A stretch of DNA of 64,000 bases. It comes from Hanleya hanleyi. Its lineage: Eukaryota; Mollusca; Polyplacophora; Lepidopleurida; Hanleyidae. Below the pieces are notes generated by a model. It was not told the DNA's origin. It saw only the letters and a program-made list of their open reading frames with translations, and did no database searches. The translations under genes and the position numbers were made by a program. Of this stretch, positions 1 through 11,845 are shown in pieces. Where the stretch lies: the NCBI GenBank assembly GCA_036873755.1, contig JAVTVY010019504.1, positions 1 through 64,000 on the forward strand. The letters run 5' to 3'. Positions within the stretch are counted from its first letter, which is position 1. Every line of letters begins with the position of its first letter.

Positions 1-532
1 GGTTTAATTCGCTCAAATACGGGCATATTCTGAGAGGTTATCAGGTGACGAAGGTTATTCGCTAAGCATTTTAATGAAATGTCTAGCCTTCATCCTGGCG
101 AATTCATCTTCTGCATTGGCTCGGCTTTGTCGGACGAACCAGTACTACAAATAATGCCGCCTTACAAAATACGTCCCCCTCCCCCATTCTCCCCGGCTAA
201 GGCAGACAGCTGAACCCATGTTCCTCACAAAGCTCCACGCCAGGCCTTGTCCAATTTGTATATTAAACCTGATTCAGATGAGATGAGCGGCTAGACAGGG
301 GCTGGAAATGACGCACACCGTTCTCCCTGAAGTAGGACGGACAACTGATGCAATGTTTTGTTTATTCCGTTCATCCTAAGGTCTGGTACACTCGACCCAA
401 GTCTCATTGACAACTTTTCAATGTTCGACGTAAACTGGTTCGTTTGTTTGGAGAAATACGGCAACATTTCAACTGGCCTAAAAAGTAAAATGAATACCTA
501 TCACAGCTGGAAATAATTGTTCGTGTGTACAA
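1..532. other. No gene seen
   Basis: I see no convincing reading frame, RNA gene or repeat here. A short C-rich run lies near 175-190. Confidence 0.5.
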
Positions 533-697
533 GTGTAGTATAGTCTAAGCATCTAAAGGCCCCTTTTCCAGGGAGATAACTCTTGGGGAGATGACGGGTC
601 TCTTGAGCTGGTGGCGCCCCCTGTCGGAACTCCCCGTCATCTCCCCAAGAGTTATCTCCCTGGAAAAGGGGCCTTTAGATGCTTAAACTATACTACT
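533..697. mobile_element. Foldback MITE, about 165 bp
   Basis: Two 64-bp arms (535-598 and 633-696) are reverse complements with a single mismatch, separated by a 34-bp loop containing GGCGCCCC. The arms contain AGGGAGATAACTC, a motif frequent in molluscan repeats. The 5-mer TACAA occurs on both sides (528-532 and 698-702) and may be a target duplication. There is no coding capacity, so this is a non-autonomous hairpin element or MITE. The family is not identified. Confidence 0.75.
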
Positions 698-1523
698 TAC
701 AAATCCTCATAGAAATGAAGCCGCGACGTCTAAGAACGGAGTTGGTATCGATACTGCTAGGTGAACTAAAACCTCGAGAGAGTCTTTGGGATAAGCAGTC
801 TGTAGATTAAAGCAAGTACAAAAAGCAGACCACATACCGGGATTTGTTTCAGAATATCACACCATATAAAAAGAAGTTCCCAGTTGCAAAATGCCGCAAT
901 ATCATTCTATACTCGAGTATAGCAGATATAACCTCGTGCTGCCAGCAAAGAAAACTGGCTACTCGTACACACGAACTAAAGAAACTGGACAACCGGAGAA
1001 TTTGTAGAAAATTGTGGCAAGCCTAACAGAGCGTGACGTGATATCCTAGTTACAGGAAGTCCGGGTTAGTTATGATTTCTATTAATATATTAATAATAAT
1101 ACAAATAATAATAACTATTTTCTGAGGCAGTATATTCGGTACGAAAATCAGGTCCCTTCTTATTTGACAAAGTATATGCATGCACACGCCTTTTCTAATA
1201 TATGGCCTCAATATACATGTTGTATATTTACTAAATACTTTTAGCATGACTAGGCAAACAACTAAATTATAAACATACAAATAATATACACAGGAACCCA
1301 CTATGAAACATGCAAATAATTAAATGAAATTCGTCGTTTTAAATATGCAGATATAACTGTCTTAAGCATATTCAGGTTTGAGTGAATATTGCCTTCGAGG
1401 GATTTGGCGAAGCGTGAAGATGTGTGGAAAGAACCACCTTGTCTCGAAAAGATATAATGCAGGATACTACGCCACTCATTGTTATGGTTAAAAAAAAAAA
1501 AAAAAAAAAACTCCCGGCCGGGA
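698..1523. other. No gene seen; AT-rich, poly-A tract
   Basis: The only notable feature is a 21-base A run at 1490-1510, just beyond the stop codon of the neighbouring zinc-finger gene. On that gene's strand it is a T run, so it is not its poly(A) tail. Confidence 0.5.
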
Positions 1524-2279
1524 TTATACGTTTTTATTGGATTCCTCCACTGGCTCATCAACATTCGTTTCATCAAAATTGTCACACAGATGGTCCGATG
1601 TGGTTGCTATAATTACTTCATTTCCCAAGTCCGGTGAGTTGTATGCGACGTGAGTCAACATGTGCCTGTTCAGATAACGTTTTTCCGTACATTTATACGC
1701 ACACAGCGAGCATTTGAATGGTTTCTCCTTGGTGTGAGTCCTCATGTGTGCAGTTAGGTGCTGCTGTCGTCGACCCTGATAATCGCATATAGAACACTTG
1801 TATGGTTTCTCTCCATTGTGTATTCTCAAATGTTCAGTCAGGTCGCCACGGTGCGCACATCTATACCCACACACTGAGCATATGTTAGGCTTTTCTCCAG
1901 TGTGAATTTTCATGTGTTTCGTCAGGCTATCTGATCGGACAGATGTGTACTCACAGACTGAACACTTGTAGGGTTTTTGTTCAGTATGAATTCTCAGATG
2001 TTTCAACAGGTTATCATGGAGAGTAAATCTAGACCCACACACGGAGCACATACAAGGTTTCTCTCCAGTATGAGTTTGCATATGCGCGATTAAGCGATCC
2101 TTTCGTGTACCTCTGTACTCACACACAGAGCATTTGAAAGGTTTCTCTCCGGAGTGAGTTATCATGTGCCTGATGAGATGTTGTTTCTGTGCGCCCCTGT
2201 ACTCGCATTGTGGACATTTGTGAGGCTTTTTTACAGAAAGGATTTCCAAGTGTTCGTCTGTCATGTTTGTATCACTCAT
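1524..2279 (-). CDS. C2H2 zinc-finger protein, seven fingers
   Basis: Encodes about 251 residues, probably a sequence-specific nuclear DNA-binding protein. Seven consecutive C2H2 fingers (C-x2-C-x12-H-x3-H) run from about residue 22 to 212, joined by TGEKP-type linkers (SGEKPF, TGEKPC, TEQKPY, TGEKPN, NGEKPY, TKEKPF). Most fingers have Tyr after the second Cys region (CEYRG, CEYTS, CGYRC), typical of large invertebrate finger expansions. The C-terminal tail is acidic (NFDETNVDEPVEESNKNV). I chose the ATG at 2279: the open frame reaches 2324, but only through a GTG, and this ATG has a purine at -3. A 5' exon spliced upstream is possible (TGTACAG just before the ATG). No KRAB, BTB or SCAN domain is visible. 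AATAAA overlaps the last codons on the gene strand. DNA target unknown. Confidence 0.85.
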   Translation of the reverse strand: MSDTNMTDEHLEILSVKKPHKCPQCEYRGAQKQHLIRHMITHSGEKPFKCSVCEYRGTRKDRLIAHMQTHTGEKPCMCSVCGSRFTLHDNLLKHLRIHTEQKPYKCSVCEYTSVRSDSLTKHMKIHTGEKPNICSVCGYRCAHRGDLTEHLRIHNGEKPYKCSICDYQGRRQQHLTAHMRTHTKEKPFKCSLCAYKCTEKRYLNRHMLTHVAYNSPDLGNEVIIATTSDHLCDNFDETNVDEPVEESNKNV

Positions 2280-4160
2280 TTCTGTACACCAATCCCCACA
2301 ATCACTTGCAAACAATTTTATCACTGACTTTCAGGGTATAAAGCATGCACACACAATATATCCTCTTTAGTGAAAAGTGTTGTATTTTGAGTTAGGCAAA
2401 ACTTGTTTTCCACACCGCCTGTGAATGAACACGAAGTAGTAGTAACCAAATGCCATTCAACTGGTAGTGGTTTACCGATGCCGTACTCCGTATACAAAAT
2501 CTGCAAAAAGAAACAACTCTTCGAGTTAGAACAAGAACTGTTTGTCGATACCTCATATACACCTCCCCCCCTCCCCACTCCCCCCTCCCTCAACACACAT
2601 TCCACCGATTGAATGTATATATATATATCTCTCTCTCTCCAAGAAGAAAAAATGAAATCGATTGTGTGTTCCAAAAATCATTAATCTATTGCGGATGTGC
2701 GAATAAAAAAAAACTGACTCATTGGATTTACACAGAAACTTGGAGAATAGTAAGAAATGAAATGCAGGAAAATATGTTGGCGTTGAAAACTGACCGCAAA
2801 GTGTCGAGTGGGGGTCCTGTTGGTAGTACCCAAACTTGCACCGAAAGTAATGACGTAATTTAAGCAAAAGTCAGTTCCACATTTCTAGAGGATAAAAAGC
2901 GAAGATTTTAACAACTCGTCATATAAATTTAGCGGCTTCAGTGATGTTATGTAAACTCACTCTCTCCAATATCACTGTTTATTGCTTTGATAATTTTTAG
3001 GACAGTGATCAAAAGCTCTTTTGGGGGGAAAGTTTAGGAGAGTGATGGAGAGCGAGAGTGACCACTCTCCTTAAAACTGAGAGAGTTTTAGACCGAATTT
3101 TGTGACAACGTATACAGAGCGTTAACTGAGCGAAAATGGAATTTGACCCAAAATGGTTGGGTCCGTCACGTCAATAACCAAAAATATCTGCTCGTTTAAC
3201 CTAATCCGTGTGTTGTGCTAGAATTTTACTGTAGGATGGTGTAAAACCTGGATCTAAAACACGATCCCCACAGCTACAAGTTTTAGAGTTATGGTCACCA
3301 AATATATGCGCACAGATGTAGTTTAATAAGAAAATAGTGTGGGCCAGGGTTCAATCAGTTAAAATCAAAGGTTAACTGTCTGAAACAGACTGCGCGGTGT
3401 TATCATAGCAAAGTTATTGGATTTATGGTTTTGTACGGTCAAATCCTGAGCGCGAGAGCAGAGACTAACCTGCGAGTCTATGAAAAAACGTACACTCTAA
3501 CTTATTCATTATACACTACACACCTTGAGACAGAAATACGGAATAAATGCAAATAGATGAACTATTCCTGCATTATTTAGTTTGAATATCATTGAAATAC
3601 CACTACTCTGATTTGTAAGTAGCTGATCATCTAAAACCTCTCCTAAACTCAATTGGTAATTTTTACTGGTATTATAAATAACACTTGATTAGTCCCGAAT
3701 GCTGTTTGCTCTACTTTGCAAGATCAATCATAACGTATTGACTGTTTCTTTGGTGCAGAGCAAGGAAATGAAATATATAAATTGCCCGACTTACAGGTAC
3801 AGAATAAGGCGATGGAAAACATATTCAGTTTGTACAATATAAACAAGAGAAATGTGGTACTGTTATTTATCACCTTTGTGTAAGGGCACAGCTGATGCGA
3901 GTAGATTACTTGAGTGCGTGTGTTTTACAAAATATTTCTAGGAAGGGAAGGTCTTCTCCTGGTAGTCGCAGAAAGCTCCCTCTATAAGATAACTTTGCTC
4001 CTTTGAGAGAGCCTCGCAGTGCCCGTTTAGTACATGCAGGTCGATTTTCTCTACAAAAATTTCCTTTCTCCGTATCTTTTTGAAGCAAAGTCAGATTCAT
4101 TCTCAGTTGCGTACACTTCGCCATCCATAAGATGTCTTGCGAATCGTGTGTCTCCATTAT
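2280..4160. other. No gene seen; pyrimidine-rich tract
   Basis: A C/T-rich stretch lies at about 2560-2640. Around 2950-3075, pieces related to CACTCTC occur in both orientations. The rest is AT-rich with short, unconvincing frames. Confidence 0.45.
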
Positions 4161-4508
4161 CGCGGAGCGATATCCGATACTTTACCGGATTCTGTTCGAC
4201 CTTCATTCGGCGGAGAACATACTAGAGAAATCTGATAAATTACAGGTTTTCATACCACTTCGAAAACATATATTGCCTGGGCTTACAACAGATATAGGTA
4301 TGAATAACTTTCGTATCACCCAAGAGGCGTTGTAGATCTGTAATTTTGAACAAGTAGAGCAGCACATGACTCGAAAATGGCGGGTTACGTTGGGGTAACG
4401 TCGGTAGACTTTAGCTGATTGGCTGACGAAGTCACGTGATATTGATTTCAGGAAATTCCCTCTTACAGTTGCCGAAAGTAAGCTGAGAATGGATACACAC
4501 GATCCCAG
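4161..4508 (+). repeat. Interspersed repeat R1, copy 1
   Basis: About 350 bp that recur in the same orientation at 7778-8090. Shared anchors include TTTAGCTGATTGGCTGACGA, GAAATCTGATAAATTAC and GGTATGAATAACTTTCG. Copies are diverged and have indels. No protein is evident. Confidence 0.7.
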
Positions 4509-6104
4509 TTAGCCCGACATGCAGCCCATACAAGATATTTTATAATACTGATTTCTATTGTACGTACGGTTTGATAGTTTAACCGGCAAAATCTTCTAGT
4601 TGCCGGGCCGAAATGTCCGGCGGCCAGAAAACGATACTTTATACGCCATTTACTCCAGCCAAAATAATGAAACCCATCTGTTAAGTTAAACCACAGGCTT
4701 GGAATCCGTTCTAAACATGCTGTGGGTAGTTTATTCGAGCATTCTCACAACAACACAGACTTCCTTAATCCAATCTAGACCCAGAACTCACTAGCTGCGA
4801 AACTGACTTGTTGTGTGAATCAAATAACTACCCACGGAATGTTTATGTACTTCTTTGAATATTGAAAAATCATGAGACATGTTTCTGATACTAAAATCAG
4901 TCATATGTGTAGTGGCGCGTAACTAAAAACTAAATCATCAATGTTCAGAGTAAAATCTATGCAACGAATTAGTGCTTGCTGTACGAACCAAAACTACCGG
5001 TATATAAATACACGCCCTTATACCTCACAGCTGATAACTTACCTGAATGAATGTCCCATTTAATGTAAATGGGTGAAAATAGAACTCAAAAATTGAGAGA
5101 AGATACAGAATTTGCACTTCCGGGTTTGAGAAATAGAGTTGTCGCGAGATTCAGGGGAAGTAACCATTACGCCAGAAATATGAACACGATTATAGACGGG
5201 TTATCTCCCCTCTAAGGGACGGTATATGCAAAGTTTACCCGCTGTATCTGAGTTCCTCTGCATATATTCTGGAAATTTCTTCAAAATGTATTAATATAAA
5301 TGATGTATATTCACATATTCTGTTTTGTACATGTAGAAAAAACTATACGTTACTAGATAAGGCACTTGCGAACTGACGGTTTGCTATTCACGTTATAGAA
5401 AAAATAAAGAAATAAAACGCTTTCAACATGTACCATACACCGGGTATATACACCATATTATTCCCGGATATTGTGTACATTATACACCTGTGGTGTTCTA
5501 TTTCATTATTTTTTCTAGAATATGTGATTAATACACCATTAGTTTGCTTATAAAGGTTACCGGTACTAGAACTGCTTTACTAGGTATTAAATGTGATGTA
5601 ATATTGGCATTACACCAATGATGTTCATCCCTAACAGAGCTCACAAAAAAGTACATGTACATGAATACATGAACACGGATGGTTTCGGTCAAATGTGACC
5701 AGAAGCTTTCGCGCTCGTTTACATACATCGCATCTATGCTATACACTTAAAATTGACCAAACCTGGGATAAATTATTAGAGGGATACATGTAGGTAACTC
5801 CATTTTATTCTCACTTATATGTTGAAATTGGTTCATGCAAAGGCTCCGATGATCTTGTTTAACGTCAAAACAACTTAATTCAGACATATAATGAAGAACG
5901 ATTTTGGTGAATTGACAATATTTCCAACAGTTTTATTTTGTGCCAAAGTGAGGGTTTGTTACTATAATACAACTTGAGGGAGTTACAGGTGATTGAATTG
6001 TCAACATTGAACATAGCGAATACAACATTGTATAGTACTGAATGAGCAGAACAATGGTGCTACTAATCCCTGTCAATCCCTTTGTATCCCAGGTCAAACA
6101 TATA
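4509..6104. other. No gene seen
   Basis: AT-rich DNA. Frames up to about 75 codons do not resemble known proteins and show no splice context. Confidence 0.45.
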
Positions 6105-6606
6105 CCAACGCCTGTCCATTTTAATAAGTCGTATACCTTGGTGCTTCCCAAAGTCAATAGTTAACTCTATGTAATGGAGCCCAATTACATAAGGAGACGT
6201 CATAATGTATTCGTATTCACTGGCAGAAAAGGTCAGCAATGCCGTACACGGCCATAAAGGTGTCTGTGGTTTTTCATCCGGCAATTTCACTGAGCATGGG
6301 ATATAAGCGACACAAGCAAGGACCGCCTGTTAATCGGTATCAACGACCCTTGTCAATTCGAACATAAATATATTATGACGTCTCCCTGTACAACTGAGCC
6401 CTGGTATATGAAACAACAGTACTGGAGTTGTATATGGAGATAATTAAGTTATTTCAAGCGTGACATATGATCAATATCACAGAGTAATGGTGGTCATTTT
6501 ATAGAGTTCAGTTTGTTATGCATACTTTAAAAAAATTATGCAGAGATAACTACTGATATTTGGCAGGCCCCAAAGTAGACGACTAATTAAAATGGACAGA
6601 ATTTAG
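6105..6606. mobile_element. TA-flanked MITE, copy 1
   Basis: The left end (6105-6140, with CTGTCCATTTTAATAAGTC) is an imperfect inverse of the right end (6572-6606, with GACTAATTAAAATGGACAG). TA lies on each side (6103-6104, 6607-6608). The same family occurs at 22244-22784, sharing the internal stretch with TATAAGCGACAC and GACCGCCTG. A TA duplication suggests a Tc1/mariner-type non-autonomous element. The short frame at 6063-6290 is chance. Confidence 0.7.
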
Positions 6607-6899
6607 TAGGCCTAGCGGTCTTTGTGAATCTGCTTACATTTACCGTCTTGTTACCCGAGTGTGGCCAAGATTATTTGGGAGTGAAGATATTTGAGACTAT
6701 AGTTAGGCCTTCATCTTTAATATTTGTATGGAGAGAATCGGCCTCTTTTTTTCGTTTCAGCATCGAAGGCCGGGGGGGGGGGGGTGTTCCCCTCTCCCTT
6801 CTTGAACATTTTTGTCGTAACTTGAGAACAAACAGCAAACACATACTGAAGCTTTTTTAGTTTAGAGTGAATGGCTTTTAAAAGTCACACGGTGCCAAA

Positions 6900-7335
6900 G
6901 ATTAAGATTCTATTAATTTCACAGACAAATAAGACCACTATTCATATTTTGACTTAGGTAATCTTTGACAATAGATCAAGGTCAATATGGAGTGAATTTG
7001 ACCTCAATGCCTTCGTAAGGAAGCATCGTGCGAATTGAGATAGGGTGTTCACAATGCTATTCACATTTTGACCTGTGACCTTTCAAAACAGGTCAAGGTC
7101 GGTCCCGAGTGAACTTCCCCTAGATGCTCCCATAAGACAGCATTGTGAAAAATATCACGGCTCTAGCTCTATTTGGCTCTTACACAGTGTGTTCACAAGG
7201 GACTGTCACTGCTCTTCACATTTTGATCTATGTGACCTTTGAAAATAGGTTCACAACATTTGGGACAAACGGACGGATGGCAGGACAGACGGACGAACAA
7301 CATTAACATAGTCCCCCACTGAAGTGGCGGGGGAC
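6900..7335 (+). repeat. Diverged tandem repeats with 3' hairpin
   Basis: About three units of roughly 130-150 bp carry 'ttcacattttgacctgtgacctt...ggtcaaggtc'. They are followed by a GGACGGA-rich stretch (7269-7297) and a hairpin at 7311-7335 (GTCCCCC...GGGGGAC). The order of GACGGACGG tract then terminal hairpin matches the 63.2-kb element, so this is probably the 3' end of a related non-autonomous transposon. Confidence 0.55.
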
Positions 7336-7777
7336 AGTAAATGCCAATCTCATTTAACATTCTCCTCTGCACATTCTCTTGGAAAAAAAATGGCTTGCAC
7401 TCCAGAACTCGATATGTCGTAAATACCCGCGAGTAACATAGATTCTTAGAATAACCCTTCCTATATCATATGTCATGATATATGTTAAAATATTGAAACT
7501 TTTTATGAGTGCGAGAATCACAATAACAACAACCGGTGTTATGGCTAAGAATGTCCTGGGGAGTAGTGTCCCATCTCATCTTTTCTATTGCAACTAAGGA
7601 CGGATACTTATCCCTAATGTTGAGAAAAAATGTCCTATCAGAGTTAGAGGAAAGCAGCCGAACACCTTTAGCTACCGGATATTCTTAGTGCTTGCACCGC
7701 CACTACCGGAAGCACAAATAATTCAAGTAGGGCTAGTTATCATACTTACCCCCGGTCTTCCCTGGGCAGACTGGCTT

Positions 7778-8090
7778 GCGGAGTGATAACTGGTACTTTA
7801 CCGTATACTGTTCGGCCTTCATCCAGCAGAGAAATCTGATAAATTACGGGCCTTTCATACCACTTCTAAAACTCAAATTGTTTGAGCTTACAAAAGATAC
7901 TGGTATGAATAACTTTCGAATCGTCCAAGAGGTGCTGTAGATGCACTGGACTCGAAATTGGTGGGCTATGTTGGGTTTACGTCGGTAAATTTTAGCTGAT
8001 TGGCTGACGACATCACGTGGTGTTGATTTCAGGGGATATCCCCTTATAGTTGCTGAAAGTGAGCTGAAAAATGGATACGCACGTTCCCAG
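7778..8090 (+). repeat. Interspersed repeat R1, copy 2
   Basis: Second copy of the 4161-4508 repeat in the same orientation, 3.6 kb away, with several short deletions. Confidence 0.7.
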
Positions 8091-8929
8091 GGCCAGTCTT
8101 GCCGCGTGTAGATTACCCAGATGGTTACAGGTTGAACAACTTGAATTACGCGGAACTAATCAACTGCAGCGCATCGGCAGACAATCCGTTAATTCTTGAA
8201 TCATTGTTCACCTCTTTTTACAACAAGAACAACATCACATCAAAGCTAACGGTTATTTGTTTTATTTTCTTTTTTTGGTATCAATGTTCACGCACATTCG
8301 TATTCGAAATATTAGATATCTTAGTACCGGTATATAGTAGGCTGATAAGAACTTTTTGGCTGGTACCTAAGATCTATAGGGGTGTTCAATCTGGCAGAAT
8401 GGCAGAAAATCCTGGAGTTGGAAAAAGCGGACATCGCGAATAATAGACATTTTTCTTCGGCCATTTCTTAGCATGCTGGGTTTTTTTCTATTCGCTTTCT
8501 GTATACTCTCTGAGAACACACCAATAACTCGGAAAACGTGTTTTAAGCGAGAATTTATCAACCTGGCCAACTCTGGAAATCGTAGACTCCTAATTTCAGA
8601 GAAATCGATCTTTGACACCTCACCGACCAAAATCGCGTGTCAGGATACGCGAGTAAATCGACCTCCCTCCATCTCTCGGTATGTACATGATGCATTTCAC
8701 CGGAAGGGACAGAATAACAATAACGCCTGGTATTCGTATATCAGAAGGTACAACTAAGAGCATGCTAATGTGATAAAATATGTTCAGAAGGTTAATCGCG
8801 TCAGACAAGAGCTCTGAGAATTAGTTTAAACCAGTTTTATCGATCGTATAGGCTCTCATTAGAACCAATCCAAGCTATTCTCCGCAATGGATCTCGGGCT
8901 TGGGCACCGACATTCTCCTTCTCACCTAT
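8091..8929. other. No gene seen
   Basis: Open frames of 94 to 114 codons overlap here on opposite strands. None resembles a known protein, and none has splice or start context that decides for it. Confidence 0.4.
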
Positions 8930-8954
8930 CACACACACACACGCACACACACAC
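8930..8954. repeat. (CA)n microsatellite
   Basis: A run of CA dinucleotides with one G interruption. Confidence 0.9.
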
Positions 8955-9054
8955 ATGTAAGCGCATCCGAGAGAAGCATGCATGGACTCGTTCTTGTCCG
9001 GTCTATATCTGGGACAGTTTTCTACCTACAGTTCCAATTTGTTGTGAGTGGACC

Positions 9055-9370
9055 CAAGGGAGAGAAGCGTCCGCGTACCAAAATGGAGGTAGAGGTCAGA
9101 GGTCAAAGGTCACTATAGCCTGAAAATCAGAAAAGTATAGATAACTTTTAATTCTTGTGAGTGCATTCATCAGGGGAAAATATGTGTCGCGTACCAACTT
9201 GGAGGTGAAGGTAGAAGGTCAAAGGTTACTGTGATACCAAATCAGGGAAATCCTAAAAAATCGCACGTTTTTGTGTCAGTAGATACATTAGAGGCAGACG
9301 ATGTCTCGTAACAACATTCAGGTCAAGGTCAAAGATCAAGTTACTGTGACCCCAAATCTGAAAATCGCAT
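9055..9370 (+). repeat. Three diverged tandem units, about 130 bp
   Basis: Units share 'cgcgtaccaa..tggaggt', 'aggtcaaaggtcactgtga' and 'aaatcag'. This AGGTCA-rich repeat type is common in molluscan transposon interiors. Between 9371 and 9884 I see nothing further. Confidence 0.6.
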
Positions 9371-9884
9371 TTGCGCAAACCTCTGTTCACCGGTTAAAGG
9401 AACATTAAATTATATCTCCAAAGTATGAAATAATGCAACTCCTCCACCTGGCGGATGATTTATTCAGGAAAATTGTGTCTGATGTTAAGGTTTTGGGGAG
9501 AAGGGGAGTGGGGAGCAATTCAATAATATGAAATCATTTTCTTCTTTCTTCTGTGTTCCTAATCACCACGATTTCTTAGGTACATAATTTCAAATCCAGT
9601 GACTAAAAATAATAGCAGCAGGTTTGAATTTAAATTTCTTTTTATGTTGATCAAACTAAACGCTACTATCAATGGAATCTCTAACTGAGAAAAAGGTATC
9701 TCCTCCTAACATGAACAAGGTCATGAAATCGTTTTATATGGCTAAACGGGGAAATGAGAAAATGCATTTTCCTACGAAATAGGGTCTCATTTGCACATTG
9801 TCCGGTAGTCAGTGAGTGAGTGAGTCCATCCGAGTCCTTTCGTCGGTAAAATAAGGAGAACCGTTGACATTAAAACCTTGATTT

Positions 9885-10330
9885 TTGGCGTGAACGTGCA
9901 TAAGGAGACTGTTACCAGCAAGTTCTGAGCTGACCGACTTCTGATGAAAATTTGATTGATAATTATTTTTTATTATTTATTGATGGCTCAGCGAGTGCGG
10001 TGTCATGTCCATCGGAAACCCTTGGTTGTACGTTTCATTGTGACTTTTGCAGGTTCCCTGATACCCTGATCCTTTCGAGATTCAGACCATCTGAGAATGG
10101 TTATCGTTGGATGGAATCCCCCAATTCCCATATATTCTGGGAGCTTACATGATGTTGCACTTCTTCAACCTATGCACTACCCTCGGGAGGATTTCTTCAC
10201 CCCTGGGGCAGACCTACTTAGGTGACCTATAAACCTCGAAATTGGCAAAACATGTCTTAGGTTAAGTGCACACTTAAATCATATCAAAGCCTACTTCGTA
10301 GGTCCCGTGACGTTAGTCACAGTGGGAAAG
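9885..10330 (+). repeat. Interspersed repeat R2, copy 1
   Basis: Two blocks recur inverted at 63405-63620: the left block (about 9900-9955, GACTGTTACCAGCAAG... TGATGAAAATTT) and the right block (about 10289-10325, CTACTTCGTAGGTCC..GTGACGTTAGTCAC). The block spacing differs, so one copy has a large indel. 10331-10936 holds nothing I recognise. Confidence 0.55.
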
Positions 10331-10936
10331 ACGTCACATCGAAAAATATAAAGCGTTGATCAAACGAATTTTTACAGCAGAGCTCAAGTGAATATGGACA
10401 GAAAATTGTACTCTATATATACAAGCTTTGGACAATGAACTGGCCTATATTGTCAAACAGTATAGCTTATAAATGTCTCTTCTGCCTACCTGTTTGACAT
10501 CATGGAACTTTGAAAATCGAGCAATCTATCATTCTGGTACATGTGTGTCTTCAACTCTCACACATAGAATAAATCTACGAAACAAATGGGTGTTGAAGTA
10601 TTTTTAATTGCCTCAGTTGTGAAAAATGCCGGAGTGTTGGTTAGAGATAACGTCACAGCCAGAAATATTTCAGCCAAAGAGCAACGACAGCTAGTTATGC
10701 TTTAGTTAACAATCTGTTATATGATTTACATATCAATAGCTTGGCATTAGTCGGTCCATGAGTTATATCCCCCTGTGTTTAACCTTCACAGCATGGTCTA
10801 ACTGACATGCGAATTGCAACAGCTGCATGTAGTAAGAACTTTAAATTTTAACCACCTCCATCACCCATGCGACCCCACAAATCCGACCACACACTGTCTT
10901 TATCATGATCGTTTTTTTTTGTAAGCCCTGAACACT

Positions 10937-11816
10937 TCAAGACTTAACTTCAGGGTGAGTTCTCATATGTCTTTTCAGATTCCCCTGTAGTGAAAACGCG
11001 CGCTCACACACGCGGCACTTGTATGGTTTCTCCCCAATGTGAGTTCGCATATGTTTATTCAGATTATCTCCGGTTGTGAATCTGAACTCACAAAGTGAGC
11101 ATTTATAATGTTTCTCCCCAGTATGATAATCAATGTGCCTCAAGAGATTGCTTCGTTCGATACATTTGTATCCACATATCGTACACATAAATGGCTTCTC
11201 TCCAGTGTGCGATCGCGTGTGCCGTGTCAGATATCTCTGCTCCGTACATTCGAACGAACAAAGCGTACATTTGAAAGGCTTCTCTCCTGAATGAGCGGCC
11301 AAATGTTTGTTCATGGTGTACTGCTCTCCGTACGTGCGTCCACACACTGTACATCTGAATGGTTTTGCCCCCGCGTGCATTCTTCTGTGCCTGGTCATGG
11401 CGGATTGCTGTGCGCAACTTTACTTACACACTGAACACTTGTAAGGTTTTTCTCCAGTATGAGTTCTCACATGTCTGCCAAGATTGCACTGTTGTGCACT
11501 GCTGTAATCACATCATGGACACACGTAAGGGGTCTCTCTCCACTGTGGACTTTCATGTGCCTGTTGCGCTCATACCGCGTTGTAGACCTAAAAGCACAAA
11601 CTGAACATCCGAAAGGTTTTTCTTCCGCATTTTTTTTTTAATAGTCATACCTTCTGATCCACCGCCAGTGTTTCCTTCGTCTTCGATATTCCACTCTTGT
11701 TTTGTATGACTGGCCATACCTATAGAAGACACGAATTCCAGAGTTGCTGTATCTACGGTTGGCGATTGGTGCCAGAGACACCCTTGATGACTGCTCAGGC
11801 AAGAAGGTGTTCTCCT
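10937..11816 (-). pseudogene. C2H2 zinc-finger pseudogene
   Basis: The last five fingers (CTVC, CTLC, CTIC, CSLC, CRVC; 10937-11380) are open and joined by canonical linkers. Upstream the frame is broken three times. A TAA at 11420-11422 replaces the residue after CSVCK, within a finger that is otherwise complete to its His pair. In the preceding finger the spacing between the two Cys codons is 8 nt rather than 6 (near 11510-11520), a frameshift. A 10-base A run at about 11631-11640 shifts the frame between an acidic N-terminal segment (IEDEGNTGGGSEG) and the first finger. A pyrimidine tract plus AG at 11817 resembles a 3' splice site, so this could be the last exon of a former gene. Alternatively a five-finger product could start at the Met at 11398. 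I favour a pseudogene. Confidence 0.75.
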
Positions 11817-11845
11817 GAGAAAAAAAGGAAAAATACTGAGATGCT

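Noticed and set aside
8099..8757. Frames of 94 and 114 codons
   Set aside because: No recognisable motif, overlapping opposite-strand frames, no splice or start signal that favours one.
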